Positions 19,419 to 31,600 of a stretch of 64,000 nucleotides of DNA are shown piece after piece. Source of the stretch: Phytophthora colocasiae. Lineage: Eukaryota; Oomycota; Peronosporomycetes; Peronosporales; Peronosporaceae. The stretch is from NCBI GenBank assembly GCA_018806915.1, contig JAGKQI010000093.1, positions 434,001 to 498,000 on the forward strand, written 5' to 3'. The notes beneath the pieces were generated by a model, which saw only the letters and a program-made list of their open reading frames with translations, did no database searches and was not told the DNA's origin. The translations under genes and the position numbers were made by a program. Numbering within the stretch: the first letter of the stretch is position 1; each line of letters begins with the position of its first letter.

Positions 19419-22400
19419 TTAACCTGTGTTGCGAGCGCGGTCGTTGTGCCACGCGGAGCCTCGTTTTCGAAGCTTCTCGTGACTCTTTGCCAGCGCCTTG
19501 GTGATTTTCTTTCCTGGCTTTGTAGCCCATTTAATTCGGCGATTTGTGATCCCTGCGTTGACGTCGTCGCGAAGTTGTTCCATGTTCCTCTCCTCGAACG
19601 CACGGGCTTGTTTTGTACAGGATGTATTCCAGTATGCACGCAGTACTTCCCAAAGTCGGGTGAACAGCCGCTGATGCAATGTCTGAGCACCCTGTCCGGT
19701 GTACGAGATTGCCTCAGCCCAAGCTTTACTTGTTGATGTCATCGTCGGGAACCTGCGCCAGCCCGCCGGCTCATTGTAGATAGTTACACCGACCCGGTCG
19801 AGCTGGGATCGCACCGTCGACCACCAATGCGGTATGGTACTGTCAGGGACCTCCTGCGAGGGTGTAGACCATTCGAAGATAGGGTGCTGCCACATTCGAG
19901 ACACCGGGACTGACCAGGATGTAGCCATCCATGATAATGAGTAGTGTTGCTGTAGCGTCCGAGTCCACATTGGGGCCGCTCGCCGGAGAGTGTCTTGGGG
20001 GTCGCACACCGTTGTCAACGCACCAATGAGTATTGGCTGGGGATTGTAGGCGTAGATGCGCCTGTATTGGTGTTCTCTCTCACTTTGGTAAACCGAAGCG
20101 TCGGTTCTCATCTTGAGCGAGCCGCTGGGGATGTTGATGATCCACTGTCCCCCTAGGTTGTTTACGGCAGCGTGTCCTGGAGACCCCTCGTACGTTGCGA
20201 TCCAGTATGTTTGACTCACGCTATGTGAGCGTTGGTCGGTAACGAGGGTGCGGAAGTCGAGCCACCAACAGCTCGACCGTGGATCAAAAATGTCATCCAC
20301 CCACCATACTTCGACGGTCTGCACACCTTGTTGCTGAAGCCGTGGTATGTTTACCGCCGGCTCGAGAATTGCCACAGCCCACCCAGGTGTCCACACGGCT
20401 AAACTACCTCGGAATAGTCCAACATGCTCGTGCACACTTCTTGGTACGTCGTGTAGATAAAGAGGAATTATTCGCCCGGCTGGGGCGTATCGATGGAGCC
20501 CGTGCTCGTGTCGTATCGCCTGCGTGATTGCCCGTTTTTCGTCCATATCCCGGATATCGCACAACCATTCTAACCACAGCGCGTTGACCCACAGCCCCGC
20601 TTCCAGGCGGACCATGCCGCTCCATAGCATCCGTTTAGGGCCCTGGTCCAGCCACATTGGACGTGTCGGCAGCTGTGTCCGTTCAGCTGCATTGTGCATC
20701 ACTGCCGGTAATAGTAGTGCTTGGATCGGGTAGCCAGAGAGCACGTTCGAGTTCTTGATATAGCTGACGCAGCATGTCAGTCAGCTCTATCACCAAAACA
20801 CAATCTTGGTCTGCGAGCCCAAACCGGTGATCCTGGGGAGTCAATAGTATTGTCGCAGAGAGGGCAATCACTGGTCCACCGCACATCGTATCGGTGTTTG
20901 ATCTCTTGCGTGTGTAGCACGTTATTACGCGCCCGCCAATAGAAGCGGCTCATAGCTGGATCCCAGTTGCAGGGCCGACCATGGGGATTTCATCCGTCGT
21001 CAGCACATGTCTGGCATCCGGTTTACTCTCTTGATGCCGGAGATGTTCCTTTCGGTGTTCCTGCTTTATACGTTTGGTAAGATAGCCTACCGTGCTCCCC
21101 ATTACTGGCCGTCCCTCAAGATCGATAACCATCCATTCGTCCAGCTCCAGCCAGCCTCCATACGACGACTCGAGGACTGCCGTGTGGCTGTTCTTCGCTG
21201 CGTCGTCGACTTGGGCGAGCGCATTTCGATGATCTCGCAGCGTTGCGTTGTTCGTAACCGTATGTTCTTGGTGCGATCGAACCCATATGACATTCATTGA
21301 TCCGTCCGCCCTCATGTGTTTCATGAGGGTACGTAACTCGATGCGATGGGGATTTCTGTACGGGATGTGAGCCCGTCCTGCCGACTTTGCCCGCCTTGCC
21401 TGTTGGAAGACAGCGATGGCACTTTGATTATCGCATATTTGTACGCCGCGGTCGTCACTGCTCACTAACCCGGCGATGAGAGCATGCAGCTCACATCGGG
21501 TGGATGTGATGTCGTCGCGGTGCACTTGCAATTGCCCAGTGAACATGCTCCCTCTCGATGTCTGGCAAGCCCACCCCCCTGTGGCGTGGACGGTGTTTGC
21601 CTCCATAACACCACTGCCATCCCCTGCTGGAGTGAACCACTTGGGTCGGATCGCGTTCGTCACGTTCCAAGCGGAAAAACGCTTGGCGGCGGTTGACTTC
21701 TCTGGCAGATTCACTTACGGGTGCGTCATCGCATTGTAGTCCGATGCAATTCTGGTGGTGCCATTTCCCGCATCTTTCACACCACTCAACTCCTCTGTAC
21801 CGGCCGCATTCTGTACAGGACGTGCGGTCCACGGGTGTCTTGCCTCCATCAAGTACAGCTTCGTAGCGCATCCTGCTACGCGCGACCGCCTCACGTAGTA
21901 TGATCTTATCGTTTAGTCCCCGAGTTCCTTCTACGATAGTATCGGTCCATACGATCACTCGCTGCCTGGATCTCCTGCCTTGCGGCAGATACGCAGGCTG
22001 AATAGGGACACAGACAGCCTCGAACTCAAACGATACCGTCGCGGGCTTGCGTTCGTACCAGACGTCACTACCACGTGGACGTTCGTACCACCACAGAATG
22101 GGTATGAGCTTCCCAAACCGATGCGTCTTTGACCGTAGATCTAACCGGTATCCAATTTCTGTATGTCTTCCAGTTGGGGTGTGTCACCGTCCGTCTCGAG
22201 TTGGCAGGCGAGAATCCACTGACCCGTTCCGATGCGCTCAAGGCGAACGGTACTTGTCGTGGGTCTACCGCCACCATCCCCACCGGTGACCATAACTTCC
22301 CTGTGGTACTGTTGACTAGCGCCTCGCTCCACGCTTGGTACAGACGGTCGATCTGGTTCCGTTGTCCTGGTGTCCGCCTCTCGCGATCCAGAAGCGTAGC

Positions 22401-25400
22401 TTTCGTAATCAGTGCCCGTACCAGATACTGTGCATATGTCTCCGACGTAGCGGAGTTTCCCTTTTGAGATCCAGTTGACAGATATTAGAGTGGCTCCGGA
22501 GGTCTTGTGGTGTGGCGGCCAAGAGAGGTCGGTCGTTCGAGCGCTTTGCAGCTGTTCCGTCCGGCTTCTTCCACAGTACCGACAGTTCCAATGGCGGGGA
22601 CCTTTTTGCTGCGAATCGGATCGTGTGTGCAATCCATGACTGTGCTTGTGCTGGCGGTGAAACTGGGTTGTTCAACGGGATATCCGTTAGGCCGGCTCTG
22701 CGCTGATAATCCTCTAGCTGCTCCACTAGGAAGTGATACACCGGCAGCTTTGGGTCGTTGAGCACCCGGAGCGCTGTCGTCAGTCGCTCTACATTTGCAT
22801 CGTCCTCGCAGCGTTTAAGCCCAAGCCCGTTAAGCTCGTCATAGGAACACCCCTTACTGGCAGTGCAAAGGCAGGTGTAAGACGTTACGGGCGACTTGCC
22901 GAATAAATTTGTCAACTTGTTCCGCTATTTTCACAGCTCCACAGAGCACCATCCTGTATCGAAACCGAGGGATCCAGATACGATTTACCACGTACTGCAG
23001 TTCACCGAGTGTTAGCTCGGTTTTGCTTAGTTTTCTCGCTTCGCTCTCGATCTTTTCCCAGGTCCCGTGTATCGTGTCGGACCAGAGCTCCCTCGCCGCC
23101 CTGTTGTATACCAAGATGACGAAATCCCTCGGTCGGTGCTACCACTTGCACGGGTTGTGGCACCCCTAGTCCGTCATTTAGCTGCACCGGCCGGATGTCT
23201 TTTTTGTCCGTGTGGACGTACATCATAAATGATTTTTCCGCTCCAAAAACCCCGCCCGTGCCGGTTTTGCCAGTAAATGTGTTGGTTACCGCAGCTCGCT
23301 CGTGGAGTCCCTCGATAGTTGTCGATATATCCAGTTGGTCGTCTACAAACATCGTGCTAGCCACATCAATTCCCGAGCCTGTTTGGTTGTGCCTACTTTT
23401 GACTGGGTCCCGGCAAGTTGCTAGGTGCTCTTGGAGAAGATCCATGTAGCAGCCAATGTGGAGAATGGCCAAGACTGATCCTTGTCCTAATCCAAATTCC
23501 CTTGCTCCTGTAGATAGCCAACCGAACGCTGTCCTGACATCAATCTCACCCGGTCCGAGCAAGTCGATCATAAGTCTGCGAGGAGTATCCGGAACACCCA
23601 GTCGGTAGTAGATATATTCCATGACCCAGCTTGGAATTCTATCGTAGCACTTGAGACAGTCCTTCGACACAAGGTAGAGTGGCTCTTGATGCATTGCTGC
23701 TCGATCAACGAGTAGTGATGTCAGAAGTGCGGCATCTTGAACTGTTTTCTCCTTCTGAAAACCATGCTGCAAAGGCTGGTTGAAAATACCGGCTTCGACA
23801 TAAAGCTTCACGACCAGGAATAGCCTGTTCGCCAGCGAAGATTGCACCGTGATTGGTCTCCAGGGTGGTAGCCCCTTACTGTTGTCTAGTGTGGGGTCTG
23901 TTCTCGCTTTCTTAGGCAGGAAAATCATTTGTTTACGCCTCAAGATTGCCGGGGCTTTTCCAATGTTAAGAATCAACGAAATAATTCGTCGCTCCCGTTT
24001 GCGGATTTCTTGCGGCGCTGCAACCCACATCTCTTGCGATATTCCGCCATACCCCGGTGCCACGTGCTTTTTTAACTTCTTGTCGATTTCATGTTGAATG
24101 GTGGCCGTGTACTCGTAGTCCTCCCACCGCGTTTTGTTGCGCCTCCCGAATTCGGCGGGTTTTTCGCCATGTTTAATGTCGGGAATGATCCAGTCTTTGA
24201 CAAATTGCGGCAGGAGTTCCTCGTCTTCGTCGGTCCAGGAGTCCAGGTGCTCGGGTCGTTTAGTGCGTTCCGCCGGTGGTACCCAGTTGTCAAGCAGCTT
24301 TTTTAGTTCTGTCTGCACTTCTTCTTTCGTCTCCGTGTATAGCCGTCGACCCCCCGGCTCCGTTTGGATCGCACTGCGGATTGTTACTGGGGGTTGACGT
24401 GCGCCAAGTGTCAAGTCGATGAACTTCCTTATGTTATTTCCGAGGAACCACTGCTGTCGTTTTTCCTTCTGCGCTTTGCGCCGCATTGTTTGCCGCCAGT
24501 TTCTCCTAATTTTCATTACTTTCTTCCACAGCTTCGCCACACGGTTGATCCACACCCGTCGGTACGCCGGACTTGGAAGTGAGGGTGGTCGCGAGATAAT
24601 TTTTTCAAGTTCCCGTGTTTTATCGGCATGAGCACAGCCTGGGAGTAGGTCATCAGGGTGCTTGACCCACTTAGGCCACATAATCGCTTGGATCCCCTGG
24701 TCGACGTCGTCATCTGCTGCTCCTTGCTTGGTTAGAGCTTCCAGCATCTTTAACTGCGCCGTACAGCGACGGCTCCGACTAATGCATACCGCTCGTGCTA
24801 GCCTTCTTTTACTTTGACTCGTTTCCCCCCACAGTTCTTTCGAGCTGTTGTACATCACGTCGTACACATTTTCGATTGCACGCTCCAACCATGCCAGTTT
24901 GCCATCACTTCCCTCACTGTCGTCCACGTCGGCAATCAAGCGCAGTTTTCCTTCCCGTAACAGCCTTGCTGTGTGTTCGTTGAACGCCTTCATGTCATCC
25001 TCAGTCTTTTCTCTAGTATTCACCACTTTGATTGGATTAACGTTTTCGACTGTGAACGGGACTGCATCGGCACGTGTAAAGCTGAGTGCTGCAAAGGGAA
25101 CGCCGACATGATCACTGGTCGTGATACTATTTAGCCAAATGCCGCTGCATGTGACAGTAGCGCTGTGCTCTCTCGATATTAACACGTCGTCTAACGTTGA
25201 CCGAGTGCCATTCCTTTCGTACGTGAACCGCGGGGTTTCTGGGTGTCTGAGCCTAAACGTTGACACCAATCCGTGTTTCTCCATCCACATACCGAAATCC
25301 TGACCGAGCTTTTGTCCACGACGTGAGCGTTGGTGTGCGCTGTCACGATCAAGTTCTTCGTTGCTGTATGTGTTGAAGTCTCCGCATACTGTTACGATGG

Positions 25401-25900
25401 CATTGTCGTCTCTTGCGCGCTCTGCTTGGTCACCGATCCACTGCCACTCTGCTTCGACCTCTTCCCTAAAGTTCTCTGGCTGATGGTGCACGTACGTACC
25501 AATTATCCATAGGCGCCTGTGCCGTTGGAGTCTCAGTTGGAGTTTTACGGACCGTCCTGTCGGAGAGTATTGAATACTGCTCTTATCTATCCGGTTCTCC
25601 CATCGTTCTTTGTTCATTACCAATGCGATTCGTTTCGATCCGACCATGATGAGACTGGGGTTTCTAGTCTCGTCCTCAATGTTGCTAAGCCAGATTTGCT
25701 CCACGCGCTGCCCGCTGAGTCCAGGGTCGCTGACAACCAGTATGTCTTGGTTATGAGCAACGAACCACTCGGCTACTTCTTCATCTAGTTTCTCACCAAT
25801 GTTTTTGTTGATGTTGCAGGTGCTAATCCGGATGATTGTTTTTGTCGTTCCTCTGATATTCCTTCTTCGCCAATGTAATCGCCAGAATAGTGCTCTCTCG
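19419..25900 (-). pseudogene. LINE ORF2: endonuclease, reverse transcriptase, zinc finger, RNase H; frameshifted
   Basis: The endonuclease (CNINKN near 25820, CGDFNTY near 25380, TTSDHVG near 25120) is followed in the same frame by reverse transcriptase with SKDCLKCYDRIP near 23650, GLGQGSV near 23490 and the catalytic FVDD box near 23345. After about 23110 the frame changes at least six times. A Cys/His-rich segment (CTECG...CERCGKWHHQNC) lies at about 21750-21840. RNase H (RCELHAL, CDNQSAI, WVRSHQEH) spans about 21600-21260. A C-terminal region of about 440 codons with no recognised domain ends at 19419. The exact start of ORF2 is unclear; 25900 is approximate. Confidence 0.85.
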
Positions 25901-26264
25901 CTAAATTGCTCTCATCACGTTGCTTTGGCCGGGTTCTCCTTTCTAGATAAACGATGTTTGGTTGGGTTCCATGGTCTTCGCTTTCTACGGCGTTGTTTTG
26001 TCGTGGTCTCGTGAGACCCATGGCACACCTGTCCTCCATCCACCGAACTATCAGACTCCAACCCTCCTCCGTCTTCCTCGAGAGCCACGCGATCGTCTTC
26101 CCAGCGCTCCGGTGTTGTCTGCTCAGTAGTTCTACATGCCATGTTGATCACACCTCTTTCGTCCTCCAGTGCATCAGCATTTTTAACTAGGGTTATCATG
26201 CAGAGTACAACTAACCAGAAAAACCATAGCGTTATTCTGCCGGTTCTTTGTTTGGGGGTGCAGC

Positions 26265-27876
26265 CTATTGGCGCGGTTGACCCCCGTTGCGAAAATCCGG
26301 TGATGCTCTTGATGCTTGCGTTGGCTGGATAATCTGCAGGATTTGGTCCATAGATGCCTGTATCGTCCCCCATCGCTCGTTTAGCATTGACATGACACCG
26401 TCCATTTTCTCTTCAGTACGACGTTGGCGGGCATCTGATTCCGCGAGGCGCTGATTGAGTGCCACTACACCGGTGCTTACTTGGACTACTTGATCCTCCA
26501 GTTGGCGTGTTTTTTCCGTCACCATGTTTGAGATCATCTCTTCGACCACTCTCATTGCGTCCGTATTCCCATGCGTGACTTCTACAAGGGGGTTCTTGCC
26601 CCCCGCGTCCAGTTGCCCTCTCGGGAGTGTTGTCGTTGTGCTTCCGTTCGCGACACCGTCTACGCCGGGACATTGGTTGCGAAAGTGGCCGTGTTTCTTG
26701 CACTTGTAGCATCTCGGTTGGCGATCGTTATCCGGTTTTCTGAATTTGAGCGCGATGTTTCCAATGCGAATGTCTTCTGGCGCCTCCGGACCGTACTTTT
26801 CGATAAGCTCCTTCACGTGGGTGCGCGAACGCATTTCGATCATCGCCCAGTTACGCCTTGCTCCTCGGATCTCTACCACCGTTTTGCTCATCTCACGGTC
26901 TTCCAACGCCTGCTCAATGTCCTGTGCGCTGATATCCATCGTGATGCCAAAGCACAGGACTCGTGATTCGTCTAATCGTTGTCGTTCGAAGTCCGTTGGT
27001 CGGTACATCCGCTTTCTGCTCCGATCCCATTCTACGTTAGCGACCGGCTTCAGCGCTACTGTAGCGGTTGGGCTACTTTGCTTTCGCCCCTGTTGCTTTT
27101 TCGACAGTAGATACTGTGCATACACCTGATTAGCTTCATCTTCAGACGGGAAGAACAGTCGAAAGGCGAACACTAGATCTGGAGTGGTCCTCGCGACGCT
27201 TCTCAAGCACATCATCACTGGCCATTTCACATTCCGGCCCATGTGGTACGCATGCGAGAGCATGCGAGACGACGAGAACATCGCTGGCCCCCCACTCTTG
27301 CACCATTGCGCGTAATTGAGAGGGCTGAACTTCGTTCGTGTTTTGATACTCCAGCTCAACTAGACTCGTGTTCGAGACGCTTCTTCCGGTGAACGTGGGC
27401 TGCATCCAGATCATGACGCCACGAACTTTGATGTATCCGTTCTTCAGAAAGCACCATAGCTTACGGTCCTTGGTCTGCGGTCGACCCACGAGAAAAGGTC
27501 GCTCTGTTCCTATCAGATGCAGTTCACCGCTTTCGAAGCTCACCCCGGCGTCCTTGCAAGTTTCTAAGATGTCGTGTGAGAAGTCACGGATGCTCCAGTA
27601 GAATTGGTCCACCACCACGGATTGTTCGTCCATGCTGAATGTGAGCTGGAACTTCGTGCGCCCCAGCCCCTCTTCCAGCCGTCTCCACTTGTCTTCGTTC
27701 AGTTCTGGTTGCAGCGCTGATTCTCCTTCACGCACGTTGGCTCCATCGATTGCCTCGCTTTTCCCCTCGTCTTCATCCTGTGTCAGCCTTGATCGTTTTC
27801 CGGTGTTGCTTATGGGTCGGTCTTCGCCATACCCTGCCGCTTCCGTGCGGGCTCGTTCCTCCATGTTGACATCCAT
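26265..27876 (-). pseudogene. LINE ORF1, nucleic-acid-binding protein, frameshifted
   Basis: The first ATG of the leading frame is at 27876. The central part is a plausible RNA-binding region, and a CCHC zinc knuckle (CYKCKKHGHFRNQC) lies near 26690-26730. A long helical, Gln-rich tail that could form a coiled coil follows. One frame change near 27200 separates the two halves. In related elements the ORF1 protein coats the RNA and forms the transposition particle. Confidence 0.8.
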
Positions 27877-27997
27877 GTTTCCCCCCCCGTCCCAATACAA
27901 ACTTCTAGTGTTTTTCCTCCCCGTACGTTGGGAGCCAGTCGTTCCTGTGACCTTCTCTCCCCGACTCCTGTACGCTCTGTGCACTACGCGGCAAATC

Positions 27998-28013
27998 TTA
28001 AATCGAGTACAGA
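27998..28013 (+). repeat. target-site duplication of the LINE, right copy
   Basis: This 16-bp copy matches 19225-19240 exactly and marks the 5' end of the element at 27997. Confidence 0.93.
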
Positions 28014-28606
28014 CGTTCTGACATCGTCAACAACAATGGCTTGGGGGCTTAATGCTCGGTGCTTGCTGGAGCCTACTACCAGGACTAATCTCAATCACGC
28101 ATCAATAAAAACAACCATTAGATAATCCCCGCATTTATCCCTTGTTACTCGTGCATGTATTCCCAAAGCTGTACTTGTATGTTAGCTGTGTGTATGTACG
28201 TGTCAGTCAAAGGTGGCTCTATTTGCACCGTAACACCATCACACTTTTTTTTGTCGTATTTGTTCGACCCGCACAGTGCAAAGGCGTCTGCTGACGTATC
28301 TTCCTTCACCTCCTTACAATTGACCATCGTGTTCTTGTAGACTCTTCCTACATCTCCAATAGTGAAGAACTATCCAACACATATCCACTTGAGGTATTTC
28401 TTGTCTCCTCGAGTCCTTTCTTTGCTTATGTCATGCGTTCACCTAAACTAACTATACAACGTCCCGTGAAATCACCCATCCCCCTTCGTCCGGGTCGCGG
28501 GTCGATTCCTTAAACCCACCAACCCGCCACCCTCATCGGCTACAAGCGCCAGTATCAAAAACGCCCCGGAAGGCGCGATTAGGCCTCAAAGGCACTTTTT
28601 CGCCGC
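28014..28606. other. mostly unassigned stretch upstream of the HEAT-like gene
   Basis: It contains one exon-like minus-strand frame (28145-28371) and otherwise nothing recognised. The last 100 bp upstream of 28607 are C-rich and probably hold the promoter of the next gene. Confidence 0.45.
28145..28371 (-). pseudogene. possible orphan exon, function unknown
   Basis: A minus-strand frame starts after a TAG acceptor-like site and runs 75 codons to a stop, with composition like real protein (FTIGDVGRVYKNT, ADAFALCGSNKY, CDGVTVQIE). Three Cys residues could form disulfides of a small extracellular protein. No start codon or upstream exon could be joined. It may be a remnant left beside the LINE insertion, or chance. 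Confidence 0.2.
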
Positions 28607-31600
28607 ATGGCCAGAGCTGACGACGACGAGGCGCTACGTCGCAGAGGACGCGCGCGCACCCGCCCGCCTCCACCCACTTCCATCGCCTCAATGTACGCGC
28701 CAGTAGACGACGCCAGTCGCCCGGTGCCGCCCGCGCGCTCGTCCAAGATGAAGATGGCGTCACTCATGGCTGTCGTGGACGAGGCGGAGACGCTGAATGA
28801 AGGAAAGAATAAGAGAGTGAAGGTCACTCAGGATGTGGACAGTTGGGCACCCCGTAATGCGCCTATTAGCATCAGTAGCCTCACTTCAAGTCAAGAGGCA
28901 AACAGTAGCTTCTCGATAGTTCCTGAGCGGAGCACCTCACTGTTTCAGAATGAGATGCCGCCCATCATTCAGAGCTTTAGTGAAGAGAGAAGACGTGAAG
29001 CTGTACAAAGCAATGGGGAGAGCAAGAACGGAGCGCTAGTGGCTAATGGAGACGCCAGTCCAGCGACTAGAACGATGTTTGACTTCTACTTCCCGTCCGG
29101 AAAAGCGGAAGTGAATGGATCCAGCAGCAGATCACTCAAGAGGAAGAGAAGAAGTGGAAGACGAGACGAGACAGAAGTGGATTTACTACGCTTTGGAGTG
29201 GATGCAGCCAAGCTCGTGCCCCAGGGACTCGTGGATCGCGTGGACGTCTATATGAGCCGCGCGGTGCTAGTTAAAGTGGTGGGGAATCACGTGACCAATT
29301 GGTGCAACCGTTCGGGCTTCGCGCCTGGTTTTCTCCAGGAGATTTCGACATTATTGGCAGCCTATTACCCGTGCAATTACCCAACGCTGTTGGATGAAGT
29401 GCTGGCTGGGTTTCTGTTTAAACGGCCGGAGTTTATGGACTTGCTGTTGCCTGCTATGCTGGAGAAAATGAGCAAGACAGGCGAATCAGTGTCCACGACC
29501 AAGTATCCAGTTGCTGATGCGTTAGTGAGGATGTGCGGCACGTCGGCGGTCAGGACGGGGCCACAAGCGGTGTCCCGCCATGATCTGGCGTGCAGGTCGC
29601 TATTGCGCTGTCTGGTAGAACACAATGGCGACAGATTCGTCCTTAGCCCGTGGATTGCCAGTTGTGCGATAGAGTCTAGTGACACTGTGTTACAGACTCT
29701 GTGGCGGGCACTGCTGCCTCCTGCTCAGGAGAAGACCTCAGTAAATGGAGATGACCTAAACTGGCAAGTTGACGACCCATGGCAGCAGATCGTAGAACTT
29801 CTAGCGGAAGAAGGCAAGTTGCGTGTATGTCAGATCACGTGTGGATTCGTGAAGCTCCTCCTAACGGATGACAACCTGAAGAAGCAGCTCGAGGACTTGC
29901 AGTCGTATTTGATTCCAGACTGCCTGGAACGCGCGTTCAAGTACGCCAGTACAAGCTGGAGTGCGTCGCTAATGGCTGAGTGGCTTAAACACCGACGGAA
30001 GGAGGGAGCCGACTCTGCTGATTCACTCAAAGAACTGGTGGCTTTCTTTGTTCGCTGCAATTCGAAGTTGAGTGTGAAGAAACCAGAATGGTTTGTCAAT
30101 CACGTCCTGAACTTCGTCCTGTCCCCTCAATGTCACGCAACAGAGCAGGCATCAGCCCTGCGTTTGATCTTCCGCGATTACATGCCCTATGTGCTTGGTG
30201 GTGTAGACGCTCAGTCGCTCGCACTGAAGAGCAAGCAGAATGGTTCGAGCGAACCTTCCGATGCCAATGGTAGTACGGTGTCGGAAAACCTTGATGTAGT
30301 GGGAAGCCAGTCCGCCCTGGAGGTGAAAAGCAGGATAGAGCTACTTTTTGGTCTCTTGATTGCTGCCAGTGCACGCACCAGCGCATTATTCCTGGACATT
30401 TGGTCTGAAGCTTGGTCGGACAAGGGGAAAACCCTTTCTTGGGGCTATGCCCATGCCCTGCTGTGCACTTCCATCCAAGATATCGTCGATGATCGAAGTG
30501 AACTTAACCAGAAGCTGCAAAGCTTAGCTACTCAAGTCTGCCGGTCCTACTACCGCTCCTTGAGCCACGAATCCAAGAAGCAAGACGAAGTCGCGATTAA
30601 GTTCGCGGAGGCTTTAAACCTGTTGCTCCCGTGCACACGCCAGGTAGCAGCAGCTTTACTACACGAGGTGCTGGATGCTCTCGTGGACTTGGAGCACACG
30701 AATCCAGCTGCCGCTCGCTCAATATTCGGCAATGCTATTACTCTACACCTTGAAAGCTGTAGTGATGGTGGCTTGGATATCAGCGAGAATCCAAAGGTTG
30801 TACAAAAGGCATCTGTAGAATATGACCGCTCTCCTGCATATCCAGCCACTTCAACAACAACAACAGTTCATTTCCTGACAACACTCAAGACGTTAGCCTC
30901 AGCGAAGAACGACGTTGGAGCTTTTACTCGGCGTGTGCTTTCTAGTGGCACAGTGGCGCGTTTGCTTGCAGCTCTTCTGAATGCTGACCACGAGAGAAGG
31001 AGGCAGGAAATGCTTCTGGATGTTATGAACGTCGTTGTCACCAGTAACACATCGCCGAAGCTGAACCGCGACTGGGCTCGTCAGTTTGTCGTGCAAGAGC
31101 TGGTGAACTGCGCGTACATGAGCCCCACGAACTCTGCAAGGGGGGCAGTTGCATTGCTGCAGAACATTTTCCGATACAACACAAATAGTGTTCAAAATCT
31201 GTTGTGGGTGGTTCTCCAGCAGTGTACGACGCTCTGCTGTAACTGCGATGTGAAGGCGAATGATCAATTCGCTGCTAATAATTATCAAGGGAGGGCAGAT
31301 ACTTTCGCAGAGCTGGTGAAGGCGATGGTGGTCTCTGTGCCTGCAAATACTGTACGTGACGTGATGCGTTTTGTGGAGCAGAATATCGCTTCGTGTTCCG
31401 TTGGAAAGACACGGATGAACCTGTTTCTACTGCTGCTACTACGCAAGCTCGTCGTGTGCGAGTTCCAGGGCAGTGTGCTTCTTCCTATTGTGCAGTTAGC
31501 TGTCTGCCCATTGGCGTCGTCAGATCTCATTCAAGTTCGGTTGATTCAACTGCAGCTACTGAAGGCACTGTGCAATCGATTGGTAGCTATTCGCCATCGA

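Larger units (their letters stand above)
19241..27997 (-). mobile_element. full-length non-LTR (LINE) retrotransposon, 8.76 kb
   Basis: A perfect 16-bp target duplication brackets the element. On its coding (minus) strand it ends in a short CAAAAT-repeat tail (19241-19264) instead of poly(A). It holds ORF1 with a zinc knuckle, and ORF2 with an apurinic-type endonuclease, reverse transcriptase, a zinc-finger segment, RNase H and a long C-terminal region. The intact duplication and full length suggest a fairly recent insertion, yet both ORFs carry frameshifts. RNase H after RT and the endonuclease type place it among I/Tad/Utopia-like lineages; the clade is an inference. Confidence 0.92.
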
